The translations under genes and the position numbers were made by a program. A stretch of DNA of 64,000 nucleotides from Streptomyces sp. MA5143a. Lineage in GTDB: Bacteria; Actinomycetota; Actinomycetes; Streptomycetales; Streptomycetaceae. Within the stretch, counting starts at the first letter, position 1; every line of letters starts with the position of its first letter. The notes under the pieces were generated by a model, which was not told the origin of the DNA, ran no database searches, and saw only the letters and a list, made by a program, of their open reading frames with translations. The DNA lies in contig NZ_OLMK01000125.1 of assembly GCF_900290235.1 (NCBI RefSeq), positions 1 through 64,000 on the forward strand, given 5' to 3'. Below are positions 8,618-17,246 of this stretch, one piece after another.

Positions 8618-9000
8618 CAGCTCTCCTGTCGTCCTTCGAGCCGCAGTTGCAGGCTCACTTCCTGGTCACCGGCGTCCACACCCACCTGACGCACCGAGTA
8701 GCTCTCCTCCAGGGCCGCCCGCAGCGTCCGGACGGCGGGCGGACTGCCCTGCACGTCGACGGTGACGGGGCCGGACAGCCGTGCGGGAGGTTCCTCGGCG
8801 CCGGAGGGAACGGCCGCCGTGTCGTAGGTGCCGGTCCACATGGTGGGGCGGCCGCCCGCGGTCTCGTGCGGCGGGTCCTCGGGACGCCGGTCCGACTCGA
8901 AATGGGCGCACAGGCACGCGAAGACGCGCTCGGCGTCCTGTGCGGAGCAGTCGCAGAGCACGACCTCGACCTGTGACACGGGCAGACGGGGCAGAGTCAC
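8617..9000 (-). CDS. small conserved-looking hypothetical protein, coupled to DUF1206 gene
   Basis: The 127-residue product starts at a GTG (9000) preceded by GGGAGAAGG. It has no signal peptide or membrane helix. The N-terminal half (VSQVEVVLCDCSAQDAERVF) looks like a small alpha/beta domain, and three cysteines fall within about 15 residues (CDC, then CLC). The C-terminal half (PVTVDVQGSPPAVRTLRAAL) could form a second beta-alpha-beta unit. I do not recognise the family. Its stop overlaps the start of the DUF1206 gene by one base, so the pair forms an operon and may act together at the membrane. Confidence 0.7.
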   Translation of the reverse strand: MTLPRLPVSQVEVVLCDCSAQDAERVFACLCAHFESDRRPEDPPHETAGGRPTMWTGTYDTAAVPSGAEEPPARLSGPVTVDVQGSPPAVRTLRAALEESYSVRQVGVDAGDQEVSLQLRLEGRQES

Positions 9001-9287
9001 GAGCCTTCTCCCTGGTGTGGACGACAGGGTGCGTGTACCCCCATGGTGGGCCCGAAACGGGGGGCCCGCAGGTCGCGCGGCGGCTGCCGTGCCGAAGTGG
9101 TTCGCGAGCGCACCGGCCGACCGCCCCCGAGCGGTTTGCTCGCGCACCGGGCCGCGGGCGGGACGGCTGCGCCCCGCACCGGCCGCGCCCCGCCGCCGAG
9201 CGGTCCCGCCCGCGCCCGGCGTCCGGCCCGGAAGGGCTGCCGGGACGCGCCCGTGACCGCGCTGACCGTGGGCTATGTTGAGTGGTC

Positions 9288-10235
9288 GTGGGAGACGAAG
9301 AAGGCACGCGGGTGCCATCGCCGCAACAGGCACGCGCGCAGGCATCAGCGATCACGTCCGGGCGGACCGCCGAGGAGACCGAACCGTCACCCACGGCCCG
9401 GCTCAGGGAGCTGTTCGACGGGCCCCGCCTCTCCCCCGGGCAGCGGCGCATCGCCCAGTACCTGATCGAGCACATCACCGAGGCCGCGTTCCTGTCGATC
9501 ACGGACCTCGCGGACCGCGTCGGTGTCAGCCAGCCCTCGGTGACCCGGTTCGCCGCCGCCGTCGGCTTCAGCGGCTACCCGGCGCTGCGGGAGCGGCTCC
9601 AGGCCATCGCGCTCGCCACCCTCGGCAGCGCGCCGGGCGCCCCCGCGGCGGACCGCAGCAACGAGCTCCAGGCCGCCGTGGACGCCGAGATCGAGAACCT
9701 GGAGAACCTCCGGCGCGACTTCGCGGACCCGGACCAGGTGATCGAGGTGGGCCGCGCCCTGTCCCGCTCGACCCCGCTGACCGTCCTCGGACTGCGGATC
9801 TCGGGCGCCCTCGCCGAGTACTTCGCCTACGCCGCCCGCCGTATCCACCCCGACGTCCGGCTCGTGACCAAGGGCGGCACGGTCGCCTACGACGCGCTGT
9901 TGCAGTCCCGTGAGGCGGGCGGCACCTGGCTGCTGGCGTTCTCCATGCCCCGGCACGCCCAGGAGACGCTCACCGCGCTGCGGGTCGCGCACACGGCCGG
10001 GCTGAAGGTGGCTCTCGTGACCGACCTGGGGCTCGGGCCACTGGCCGACGAGGCCGACGCCGTCTTCGCCACCGGCACCGGCTCACGCCTGGTGTTCGAC
10101 TCCTACGCCGCCCCGGTGATGATGTCCTCGGCGCTCCTCCAGGCCATGACGGACGCCGACCCGGAACGGACCCAGGCCCGGCTGGAGGCGTACGAGCAGG
10201 TCTCCGAGCAGCATCAGTTCTTCCTCAGGGACTGA
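9288..10235 (+). CDS. RpiR/MurR-family transcriptional regulator
   Basis: A regulator of about 315 residues. An N-terminal RpiR-type helix-turn-helix (roughly residues 30-105, with FLSITDLADRVGVSQPSVTRF) is followed by a SIS sugar-phosphate-binding domain (about 140-280, with LTVLGLRISGALAEYFAY and LLAFSMPRHAQETL). Such proteins usually sense phosphosugars and control a nearby sugar gene, but no obvious target flanks it. The start is uncertain. TATGTT at 9274-9279 is a good -10 hexamer for a leaderless transcript beginning at GTG 9288; GTG 9282 and GTG 9312 (after GAAGAAGG) are the alternatives. Confidence 0.88.
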   Translation: MGDEEGTRVPSPQQARAQASAITSGRTAEETEPSPTARLRELFDGPRLSPGQRRIAQYLIEHITEAAFLSITDLADRVGVSQPSVTRFAAAVGFSGYPALRERLQAIALATLGSAPGAPAADRSNELQAAVDAEIENLENLRRDFADPDQVIEVGRALSRSTPLTVLGLRISGALAEYFAYAARRIHPDVRLVTKGGTVAYDALLQSREAGGTWLLAFSMPRHAQETLTALRVAHTAGLKVALVTDLGLGPLADEADAVFATGTGSRLVFDSYAAPVMMSSALLQAMTDADPERTQARLEAYEQVSEQHQFFLRD

Positions 10236-10238
10236 GTC

Positions 10239-10255
10239 CCGGCACGTCCTGCCGG
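10239..10255 (+). terminator. short hairpin after the RpiR gene
   Basis: CCGGCA at 10239-10244 pairs perfectly with TGCCGG at 10250-10255 around a 5-nt loop, three bases after the stop codon. The stem is short, so this is only a weak terminator candidate. Confidence 0.4.
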
Positions 10256-10279
10256 CACGGGATTATTCAGAACTTTTCC

Positions 10280-10299
10280 GGCATGAATTTTTTCATGCC
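10280..10299. repeat. AT-rich perfect inverted repeat GGCATGAA-N4-TTCATGCC
   Basis: An 8-bp perfect inverted repeat with a TTTT loop sits inside an unusually AT-rich island (10261-10330) that also contains TATATATAAATA at 10316-10327. It could be an operator or the second hairpin of a terminator. The AT-rich stretch lies about 180 bp upstream of the gene at 10506 and may hold its promoter. Confidence 0.45.
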
Positions 10300-10505
10300 C
10301 TTGCAAACTCATCGGTATATATAAATACTGCTCCCGGATCGCGGCCCGGTGGGACTCCGGGACGCGTCGTCCGCCCGGGACCGTCCGCTCCTACCCGCCA
10401 CGGCGCCCCGGGTGCGGCGGCCCCGGCCATCCCCTAGACCGGGGCCGCCCAGACTCCACCCGCAGGACTTCTTTCTCGTGTCGATGCAAGACCGGAGCGT
10501 TGAAC

Positions 10506-10889
10506 ATGGCCCTCACCTCCTCGCCGATCCGCACGGACTGGCCGTGCCAGGTCAAGACACCCGGTAGCTACGACTGGGAGCGGTCTGCGGCCAAGTGGTT
10601 GCGCGAGCTGGTGCCGGCGCGTTACGGCAGCTACCCGGCGATGCTGCGGCACCCCGTCCTGCTCGCCCGGCACGCCCAGATCCAGGTCCAGCACGAGATA
10701 CGGGTCGCCCGCACGGCCCTGCAGACCGCCCGCTCCGAGCTGCCCGGCCTCGGGATGTCCGAGTCGGTCATCGAGCACACGATCAAGATGTACGCCGCCG
10801 AGGTCATGCAGCTGAGCCACATCGCCCGCTCCATCCGGGCCGTCAGCCAGGCCCTCGTGGACCACAACCACGCCCGCGCCTCCCACTGA
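10506..10889 (+). CDS. hypothetical alpha-helical protein (127 aa)
   Basis: The 127-residue product starts at an ATG preceded by CGGAG with 8-nt spacing. It has no signal peptide, membrane helix or cysteine cluster (one Cys, near residue 14). The middle is rich in alternating charged and alanine/leucine residues (LARHAQIQVQHEIRVARTAL, then SESVIEHTIKMYAAEVMQL), suggesting a helical bundle or coiled coil. I do not recognise a domain. It is transcribed rightwards ahead of the DUF1232 gene with a 90-bp gap. Third codon positions are strongly G/C, so it is a genuine gene. Confidence 0.7.
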   Translation: MALTSSPIRTDWPCQVKTPGSYDWERSAAKWLRELVPARYGSYPAMLRHPVLLARHAQIQVQHEIRVARTALQTARSELPGLGMSESVIEHTIKMYAAEVMQLSHIARSIRAVSQALVDHNHARASH

Positions 10890-10979
10890 CACGTGCGACG
10901 TTCGCGATAGGCGACGCCCGTGCCGGGAACACGATGAGAAGGTACGGGTAGAGGTACGGACGAACGAGGGGCGGGACCG

Positions 10980-11297
10980 ATGGACTCCTGGACCTGGGGT
11001 GTGATCGTCGCGATCGTGGTGGCCGGGGCCGCCGTCCTCGGCGTGGCCGTATGGCTGCTCCTGCGCCTGGTGCGCACCCGGCGCGACCTCCAGCGGGCCG
11101 GACTCCCCACCGGCCCCAAGTGGATCTTCTGGGGCGCTGTCCTCTATCTCGTCCTCCCGACGGACGTGCTGCCCGACCCGGTGTACCTCGACGACATCGG
11201 CGTCCTGCTGCTGGCGCTGAAGTCGATGCGCTCCGGACGACAGGACGCCCTGGCCGCCGAGCGTGGAGACGGCACGGGAACCGCCCTGCGGGGGTGA
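10980..11297 (+). CDS. DUF1232 (YkvA-like) small membrane protein
   Basis: The 105-residue product has an N-terminal membrane helix (about residues 5-30). A second hydrophobic helix ends in the hallmark LPTDVLPDPVYLDDIG (about 58-74), which defines DUF1232. A GGGACCG sequence ends at the ATG, with a GAGG further upstream. Function of the family is unknown. Its stop is 40 bp before the TerD-CAP gene, so the two may be co-transcribed. Confidence 0.85.
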   Translation: MDSWTWGVIVAIVVAGAAVLGVAVWLLLRLVRTRRDLQRAGLPTGPKWIFWGAVLYLVLPTDVLPDPVYLDDIGVLLLALKSMRSGRQDALAAERGDGTGTALRG

Positions 11298-11337
11298 GAC
11301 GTTGTCGGGCTGACGGTCACTGCGACGGACGGCCCCG

Positions 11338-12750
11338 ATGAGCGAGCTGGTACCCGGGGGCAATGTGCCCCTGCCGCACGGCACCCTGACGATCAGGGTC
11401 CCCGGTCCCTTCGACGTCTCCGCCCTCGTCACCGACGACACGGGCCGGGTCGGCGGGGACGCCGACTTCGTCTTCTACAACCAGCCGGTGGCGCCGGGCG
11501 CCCGCCTCGCCGGCGGGACCCTGACGGTGGATCCGCCCCGGCTGCGCACCGGAGCGACCCGGCTCACCGTCGTGATCAGCCCGGCCGAACCGGGCACACC
11601 CCTCGGCGGCCTCCCGGCCCCGACCCTGTTCGTCACCGGCGCCGACGGCCGCGCCCTCGCCCGCTTCACCCCGCCGCGCCCCAGGGCGGAGACGGTCCTG
11701 CTGCTGGCGGAGCTGTACCGCCGGGGGCCGGGCTGGAAGCTGCGAGCCCTGGGACAGGGGTACGCCGACGGACTCGCGGGTGTGGCGAGGGACTTCGGCG
11801 TGGACGTCGAGGAGGACGCGACCACCGCGCCGGGCGGCGGCCCCGGAGCGGTGCCCCCTGGCGGACGTGGCACGGCGGCCACCGGCGGGCGCGGCGCCGC
11901 ACCCCGTCCCGCTCCGCCTCCCGGGCGCGCCCCGTGCGCACCGGCCCGCACCACGCCCATGACCACGGCGGCGGCCCCCGACGGCTTCCTCGGGCTGGTG
12001 AACTCCGCCCGGGCCGCCACCGGTTCCCCCGCCGTCTCGCTCAGTCCCTACCTCATGTCGGCGGCCGGGGCGCATGCCGCCGCCATGGCGGCGCAGGGGC
12101 GGCTCGACTCGGAGGGGGCGGACGGGCTCTCCGTCCATCAGCGGGTCACCGCCGGGGGCTACCGCTATCTGACCGTCGGCGAGCACCTGGTGTCCGGTCC
12201 CCGAACCCCGGCCGAGTTCGTCGACTACTGTCTGTCCGACCCGCAGGCCCGGCGCACCCTCTGCGAGCCCGCGTGCAGCGAGGCCGGGCTCGGGCAGGCG
12301 ACCGACCCGCGCACGGGCACCGTCTACTGGACCGCGCTGTGGGCCCGGCCCTTCTCCGCCGAGGGACTGCGGCGGACGGCGGACGAGGTCATCGCTCTCA
12401 CCAACGCCCGGCGGACCGCAGCCGGGCTACGCCCGCTGGCCCTCGACCCGCTGCTCACCGTCGCGGCCCAGGCGCACTGCGACGACATGGTGGCGCGGGC
12501 GTTCTACGCGCACACCTCCCCCGACGGCGGGGAGCCCTGGGACCGCGCGGCGGCGGCCGGATCCACCCGGCGGACGATCGGGGAGAACATCGCGTGCGGG
12601 CAGCGTTCCGCCGCCGAGGTGGTGGAGGGCTGGATGAACAGTCCGGGCCACCGCGCGAACATCCTGAAGCCCGACTTCACCCATCTGGGCGTCGGATTCA
12701 CCGGAGGCGGCGGCGCGGGCACCTACTGGACCCAGCTGTTCGGCGGCTGA
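11338..12750 (+). CDS. TerD-like domain fused to two CAP/SCP domains
   Basis: A 470-residue protein with no signal peptide. Residues of about 1-160 look like a TerD-family (tellurite/stress resistance) beta-sandwich: LVPGGNVPLPHGTLTIRV, a DADFVFYNQP segment and an ETVLLLAELYRRGPGWKLRALGQGY end. A Pro/Gly/Ala linker (about 160-210) follows. Then come two CAP (cysteine-rich secretory/PR-1) domains: a first, divergent copy at about 215-345 (LVNSARAATGSPAVSLS, HAAAMA), and a canonical copy at about 350-470 with QAHCDDM, HTSPDG, IGENIACGQ and GWMNSPGHRANIL. CAP domains are normally exported, so the cytosolic-looking TerD fusion is odd. The exact role is unknown. Confidence 0.85.
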   Translation: MSELVPGGNVPLPHGTLTIRVPGPFDVSALVTDDTGRVGGDADFVFYNQPVAPGARLAGGTLTVDPPRLRTGATRLTVVISPAEPGTPLGGLPAPTLFVTGADGRALARFTPPRPRAETVLLLAELYRRGPGWKLRALGQGYADGLAGVARDFGVDVEEDATTAPGGGPGAVPPGGRGTAATGGRGAAPRPAPPPGRAPCAPARTTPMTTAAAPDGFLGLVNSARAATGSPAVSLSPYLMSAAGAHAAAMAAQGRLDSEGADGLSVHQRVTAGGYRYLTVGEHLVSGPRTPAEFVDYCLSDPQARRTLCEPACSEAGLGQATDPRTGTVYWTALWARPFSAEGLRRTADEVIALTNARRTAAGLRPLALDPLLTVAAQAHCDDMVARAFYAHTSPDGGEPWDRAAAAGSTRRTIGENIACGQRSAAEVVEGWMNSPGHRANILKPDFTHLGVGFTGGGGAGTYWTQLFGG

Positions 12751-12811
12751 AACCGAACCTCCGTGCCTTTCCTTCTTTTGAGTCGCTCAACTCGGCACCC
12801 CCACCAGCTAC

Positions 12812-12840
12812 TTGACTGCCCGTGATCACTGGTCTCCAAT
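12812..12840 (+). promoter_or_regulatory. possible promoter of the DD-carboxypeptidase gene
   Basis: TTGACT at 12812-12817 is followed, after 17 bp, by TCCAAT at 12835-12840, 41 bp before the ATG at 12882. The -35 matches well; the -10 is weak. Confidence 0.35.
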
Positions 12841-12881
12841 GCACCCTGTCGATGGACAGAAGGCAACGGGAGACGAATCAG

Positions 12882-14048
12882 ATGGTTTCAAGAACGGTGG
12901 GCGCCGGCGCGGTTGCCCTGGGCGCGGTCGTGTTGTCCCTGCTGACGGTTCCCGCGCAGGCGGCGACCCCGCCCCCCGCACCCGACACCGGGGGCCCGGA
13001 CCCCACCGTGGTCACGGCCCCCCTGGCCGCCCCGGACACGGCGGAGCTGCGCAAGGCGCTGCGTACGGCACTGTCACAGGGCGCGCCGGGGGCGTTCGCG
13101 CGGGTCGACGACCACGGCAAGACCATCCATCTGGCGGAGGGTGTCGCCGACCGGGGCACCGGGCGGGCCATCGGCACCGGGGACCGGATCCGCGTCGGCA
13201 GCGTCACCAAGACCTTCACGGCGGTGGTCCTGCTGCAGTTGGTCGACGAGGGCAAGCTGAAGCTCGACACCTCGGTGAACACCTATCTGCCGGGGCTGTT
13301 GCCCGACCGGCGGATCACCGTGCGTCACGTGCTCAGTCACCGCAGCGGTCTGTACGACTACGCCAACACCCTCTTCGCCCAGTCGGTGCAAGGGTTCGAG
13401 AACGTCCGCAACCGCGTCTACACCTACCGTCAGCTGATGGACCTGTCGCTCGCGAAGCCCCTCACCAACAAGCCGGGCGCGGTGTACTCCTACTCCAACG
13501 CCAACTTCGTCGTGGCGGGCATGCTCATCGAGAAGCTCACCGAGAAGTCGGTGGCGACGGCGTACCAGGAGCGCCTCATCAAGCCGCTGAAGCTGACCGA
13601 CACGTACTACGTCCATCCGAAGAACACGATCCCCGGCCGGTACGCGCGCGGATACATGACCGCCGACTCCTCCGGCCGGAAGATCGACTCGACCCGGCAG
13701 ACCGTGTCCTGGGCGCAGAGCGCGGGGGCCCTGGTGTCCAGCGGCAAGGACCTCAACACGTTCCTCTCCGCGCTGATGCGGGGCGAACTGACCTCCGCCG
13801 CCCAGCTGAAGCAGATGCTGAAGTGGACGCCGGTGAACAGCACACAGGCGTACGGGCTGGGGCTGCGTCGGCGTGATCTGTCGTGCGGCTCGGTGTACGG
13901 GCACACCGGCACCGTGCAGGGCTACTACACCTGGGCGTTCACCTCGAAGGACGGCAAGCGCGGTCTGACGTCGTTCGCCAACACCTCCAACAACGGGACG
14001 GTGTACGCCACCATGAACAGCACACTGGAGGCCGCGTTCTGCGGCTGA
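12882..14048 (+). CDS. secreted D-alanyl-D-alanine carboxypeptidase (class C beta-lactamase fold)
   Basis: This 388-residue serine hydrolase has a Sec signal peptide (about residues 1-27, ending AQA). It shows all three active-site motifs of the R61-type DD-peptidase/class C beta-lactamase family: SVTK (Ser107, Lys110), YSN (204-206) and HTG (341-343). It would trim or cross-link peptidoglycan stem peptides outside the membrane, or hydrolyse related esters or amides. The ATG at 12882 follows GGGAGA and begins the signal peptide; an in-frame ATG at 12822 would spoil it. The end of the gene faces the GH65 gene with only 18 bp between stops. Confidence 0.92.
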   Translation: MVSRTVGAGAVALGAVVLSLLTVPAQAATPPPAPDTGGPDPTVVTAPLAAPDTAELRKALRTALSQGAPGAFARVDDHGKTIHLAEGVADRGTGRAIGTGDRIRVGSVTKTFTAVVLLQLVDEGKLKLDTSVNTYLPGLLPDRRITVRHVLSHRSGLYDYANTLFAQSVQGFENVRNRVYTYRQLMDLSLAKPLTNKPGAVYSYSNANFVVAGMLIEKLTEKSVATAYQERLIKPLKLTDTYYVHPKNTIPGRYARGYMTADSSGRKIDSTRQTVSWAQSAGALVSSGKDLNTFLSALMRGELTSAAQLKQMLKWTPVNSTQAYGLGLRRRDLSCGSVYGHTGTVQGYYTWAFTSKDGKRGLTSFANTSNNGTVYATMNSTLEAAFCG

Positions 14049-14066
14049 CCTCTCACGGCTGACCCC

Positions 14067-16427
14067 TCACGCTCCGCGCCTCCCGCGCCGACCGGGTCGC
14101 CGGTGCGGCGGCTGTTCCGGCGGCGGACCGGCAGGTCGCGGAGCCGGGATGTCCAGCCGCCGGGGTTTCTCCCCGTCGAGGGTGACCGGCTCGCCGTAGT
14201 GGCGGACGGTCAGGGAGTCACCGCCGACCAGCTCGTACGTGGCGTGGCGGGGTGTGATCTCGACGCGCAGACAGGTGTCCCGCAGTCCGAGGCTGAAGGC
14301 GAGCCTGCTCAGCCGCTCGGGGAGCCGGGGCTCGAAGTCGACGACGGGCCCCTGGTGGCGCATGCCGCCGAAGCCCGCGACGAGCGCCGTCCAGGTACCG
14401 GCGAGGGAGGCGATGTGCAGTCCGTCGCGGGTGTTGTTCTCCAGGTCCCGCAGATCCATCATCGCCGCCTCGGTCAGATAGTCGTAGGCCAGGTCGAGAT
14501 GGCCGACCTGGGCGGCGATGACCGCCTGGCAGCAGGCGGACAGGGAGGAGTCGCGGACCGTGAGCGGCTCGTAGTAGGCGAAGTCGCGTGCCACCTGCTC
14601 CTCGTCGAAGCGGTCGCCGCACTTGTACAGGGCGAGGACCAGGTCGGCCTGTTTGACGACCTGTTTGCGGTAGAGGTCGAAGTACGGGAAGTGCAGCATC
14701 AGCGGGTACTGGTCGGCGCGGGTGCCGCGGAAGTCCCAGCGCTGGTGGCGGGTGAACCCGGCGTGCTGCTCGTGGACGCCGAGTTCCGGGTCGTAGGGAA
14801 GGTGCATGGCGTGGGCGGCGTCCCGCCAGGCGGCGCTCTCCTCGTCGTCCACGCCGAGCCGCTCGGCCCGCTCGGGATGGCGTTCCGCGGCGTCCGCGGC
14901 GGCCAGCAGGTTCGCGCGGGCCATGAGGTTGGTGTACGTGTTGTCGTCCACGACGGCGCTGTACTCGTCCGGACCGGTCACCCCGTCGATGTGGAACGCG
15001 CCGTGGGGGTCGTGGTGGCCGAGGGAGCGCCAGAGCCGGGCCGTCTCCACGAGGAGTTCGAGGCCGGTGTCGCGTTCGAAGTCGGTGTCGCCGGTGACGA
15101 GGGTGTGGCGGACCACGGCGTCGGCGATGTCGGCGTTGACGTGGAACGCGGCCGTGCCGGCGGGCCAGTACGCGGAGCCCTCCGAGCCGTCGATGGTCCG
15201 CCATGGGAACGCGGCCCCCTTGAGGCCCAGTTGGGCGGCCCGGTCGCGGGCCGCGGGCAGGGTGTTCTGCCGCCAGCGCAGGGCCTCGGTGACCGCGCCG
15301 GGCGCGGTGTAGGTGAGCAGGGGCAGCACGAAGGTCTCGGTGTCCCAGAAGGCGTGCCCGTCGTAGCCGGAGCCGGTGAGGCCCTTGGCGGGCAGGGCCC
15401 GCCGCTCGGCGCGGGCACCCGCCTGGAGGACGTGGAACAGGGCGAACCGTACGGCCTGCTGGATCTCCTCGTCGCCGTCGACCTCGACGTCCGCGCGCGC
15501 CCAGAAGTCGTCCAGGTAGGCGCGCTGTTCGTCGACGAGGCCCTGCCAGCCGCCGTACGCGGCGGCGGACAGCGCGGCGTCGACCTGGTCGGCGACGGCG
15601 GGCAGCGAGCGGGTGCCGGACCAGCCGTGGGCGACGAGCTTCTCCACGCGCAGGGTCTGGCCGGGCTCCAGCACGGTCGTCGCGGTGAGGCGGGCCACGT
15701 CGTCGCGGCTCTCGCCGCTGGTGGTGACGGAGCCGGGCGCGGTGACGAGGTGGTCGGCGGCGGCGCCGACACGCAGTCCGGTGCGCCGGGTGCGGTGGAC
15801 GAGCCTCAGCCGGGGCCCGTCCGCGAAGTGCTCCTCGGGTTCCAGCGGTGACTCCAGGGCGACGGCCGCCCGGGGATCACCGTCGCGTTCCGGGAGTTGT
15901 TCGTTGGCCACCAGTTCCGACTGGACGACGACGCGTGCCTCGCCGTCCACGGCCTCGACCTCGTAGGCGACGGCGGCGATCGCCCGCTGGGTGAGGGAGA
16001 CGAGGCGGGTGGAGCGGACACGGACGGTCGTCCCGGCCGGGGAGGTCCATTCGCAGGTGCGCCGCAGTACGCCCTCGCGCAGGTCGAGGACGCGTTCGTG
16101 GGAGCGGAGGCGGCCGTAGCGCAGGTCGAAGGGCTCGTCGTCGACGAGCAGGCGGATGATCTTGCCGTTGGTGACGTCGATGACGGTCTGCCCGGACTCC
16201 GGGTAGCCGTACCCGGCTTCCGCGTACGGCAGCGGATGCGTCTCGTGGACGCCGTTGAGGTAGCTGCCCGGCAGGCCGTGGGGTTCGCCCTCGTCGAGGT
16301 TGCCGCGCCAGCCGATGTGGCCGTTGGACAGGGCGAACACCGATTCGCTCTGCGGCAGGAGGTCGAGGTCGAGGTGCCGTTCGCGCAGGGCCCAGGGGGC
16401 GACGCCGTACGAGCGGTGGGTGATCAC
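14067..16427 (-). CDS. glycoside hydrolase family 65 protein (disaccharide phosphorylase or hydrolase)
   Basis: The 786-residue protein matches GH65 across its length: an N-terminal beta-sandwich (FALSNGHIGWRGNLDEGEPHG near residue 30), an (alpha/alpha)6 catalytic barrel (GYDGHAFWDTETFVLP near 355) and the catalytic-acid region DGVTGPDEYS near residue 488. GH65 enzymes phosphorolyse or hydrolyse maltose, trehalose, kojibiose and similar disaccharides. The neighbouring HAD enzyme resembles beta-phosphoglucomutase, which argues for a phosphorylase giving beta-glucose-1-phosphate. The GTG start overlaps the HAD stop by four bases (GTGA). The C-terminus is proline/arginine rich. Substrate cannot be decided by eye. 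Confidence 0.88.
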   Translation of the reverse strand: MITHRSYGVAPWALRERHLDLDLLPQSESVFALSNGHIGWRGNLDEGEPHGLPGSYLNGVHETHPLPYAEAGYGYPESGQTVIDVTNGKIIRLLVDDEPFDLRYGRLRSHERVLDLREGVLRRTCEWTSPAGTTVRVRSTRLVSLTQRAIAAVAYEVEAVDGEARVVVQSELVANEQLPERDGDPRAAVALESPLEPEEHFADGPRLRLVHRTRRTGLRVGAAADHLVTAPGSVTTSGESRDDVARLTATTVLEPGQTLRVEKLVAHGWSGTRSLPAVADQVDAALSAAAYGGWQGLVDEQRAYLDDFWARADVEVDGDEEIQQAVRFALFHVLQAGARAERRALPAKGLTGSGYDGHAFWDTETFVLPLLTYTAPGAVTEALRWRQNTLPAARDRAAQLGLKGAAFPWRTIDGSEGSAYWPAGTAAFHVNADIADAVVRHTLVTGDTDFERDTGLELLVETARLWRSLGHHDPHGAFHIDGVTGPDEYSAVVDDNTYTNLMARANLLAAADAAERHPERAERLGVDDEESAAWRDAAHAMHLPYDPELGVHEQHAGFTRHQRWDFRGTRADQYPLMLHFPYFDLYRKQVVKQADLVLALYKCGDRFDEEQVARDFAYYEPLTVRDSSLSACCQAVIAAQVGHLDLAYDYLTEAAMMDLRDLENNTRDGLHIASLAGTWTALVAGFGGMRHQGPVVDFEPRLPERLSRLAFSLGLRDTCLRVEITPRHATYELVGGDSLTVRHYGEPVTLDGEKPRRLDIPAPRPAGPPPEQPPHRRPGRRGRRGA

Positions 16428-17182
16428 GCCCAGTCCCCCAGTTCCGTCAGGTCCGGTACGACGACGTCGGCGCCGTGGGCGCGCAGGGCGTCCGCCTGAC
16501 CGACGCGGTCGACGCCGACGACGTGCCCGAAGCGGCCCGCGCGTCCGGCGTCCATGCCGGCGAGGGCGTCCTCGAAGACGGCGGCCTCGGCGGGTTCGAC
16601 CCCGAGGTCGCGGGCGGCGGCGAGGAAGGTGTCCGGGGCCGGCTTGCCGGGCAGACCGCGCTCGGCGGCGACCACGCCGTCGATCCGCACGTCGAAGAGG
16701 TGCTCGGCGCCGATGGAGCGCAGGACGTCACGGCAGTTGGCGCTGGAGGAGACGACCGCGGTCAGCAGCCCCCGGGCGCGGGCCCGCTCGACGTAGCGCA
16801 GGGTGCCGTCGTAGGCCTCGACGCCGTCGGTGCGGATGAGGTGGAGGAGCAGGTCGTTCTTGCGGTTGCCGAGGCCGTGCACGGTGGCCGCGTCCGGCGG
16901 GTCGTCGAGGCTGCCCTCGGGCAGGTGGATGCCGCGCGAGGCGAGGAAGGTGCGGACGCCGTCGGCGCGGGGGCGTCCGTCCACGTACTCGTCGTAGTCC
17001 TTGCCGCGGTCGAAGGGGCGGAAGGAGTCGCCGTCGTGGCGGCGCAGGAACTCGTCGAACGCCTGCTTCCAGGCGGCGGCGTGCACCACGGCGGTCCGGG
17101 TGATGACGCCGTCGAGGTCGAAGAGGCAGGCCCGGACGTGCCGGGGAAGGCCCAGGTCCGTCGGTTCGGTGGTCTCTGTCAT
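16424..17182 (-). CDS. beta-phosphoglucomutase-like HAD hydrolase
   Basis: The 252-residue HAD-IA protein has the nucleophile motif CLFDLDGVITRTA (near residue 20), then a SSSANC motif II, a GLPGKPAPDTF motif III and a VFEDALAGMDAG motif IV. A helical cap contains the DYDEYVDGRPRADGV segment typical of beta-phosphoglucomutase relatives. It probably interconverts beta-glucose-1-phosphate and glucose-6-phosphate, or dephosphorylates a sugar phosphate, after the GH65 enzyme encoded by the overlapping next gene. From memory, the HAD-then-GH65 order is also found fused in the mycobacterial OtsB1 (Rv2006) protein. The ATG at 17182 replaces a longer frame with no family similarity. Confidence 0.88.
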   Translation of the reverse strand: MTETTEPTDLGLPRHVRACLFDLDGVITRTAVVHAAAWKQAFDEFLRRHDGDSFRPFDRGKDYDEYVDGRPRADGVRTFLASRGIHLPEGSLDDPPDAATVHGLGNRKNDLLLHLIRTDGVEAYDGTLRYVERARARGLLTAVVSSSANCRDVLRSIGAEHLFDVRIDGVVAAERGLPGKPAPDTFLAAARDLGVEPAEAAVFEDALAGMDAGRAGRFGHVVGVDRVGQADALRAHGADVVVPDLTELGDWA

Positions 17183-17246
17183 GGAAGGGGGGTTCCCCGT
17201 GCGGCGGGAGTCAGTGGGAGTCAGGGGCCGAAGATCGCGGAATTCG

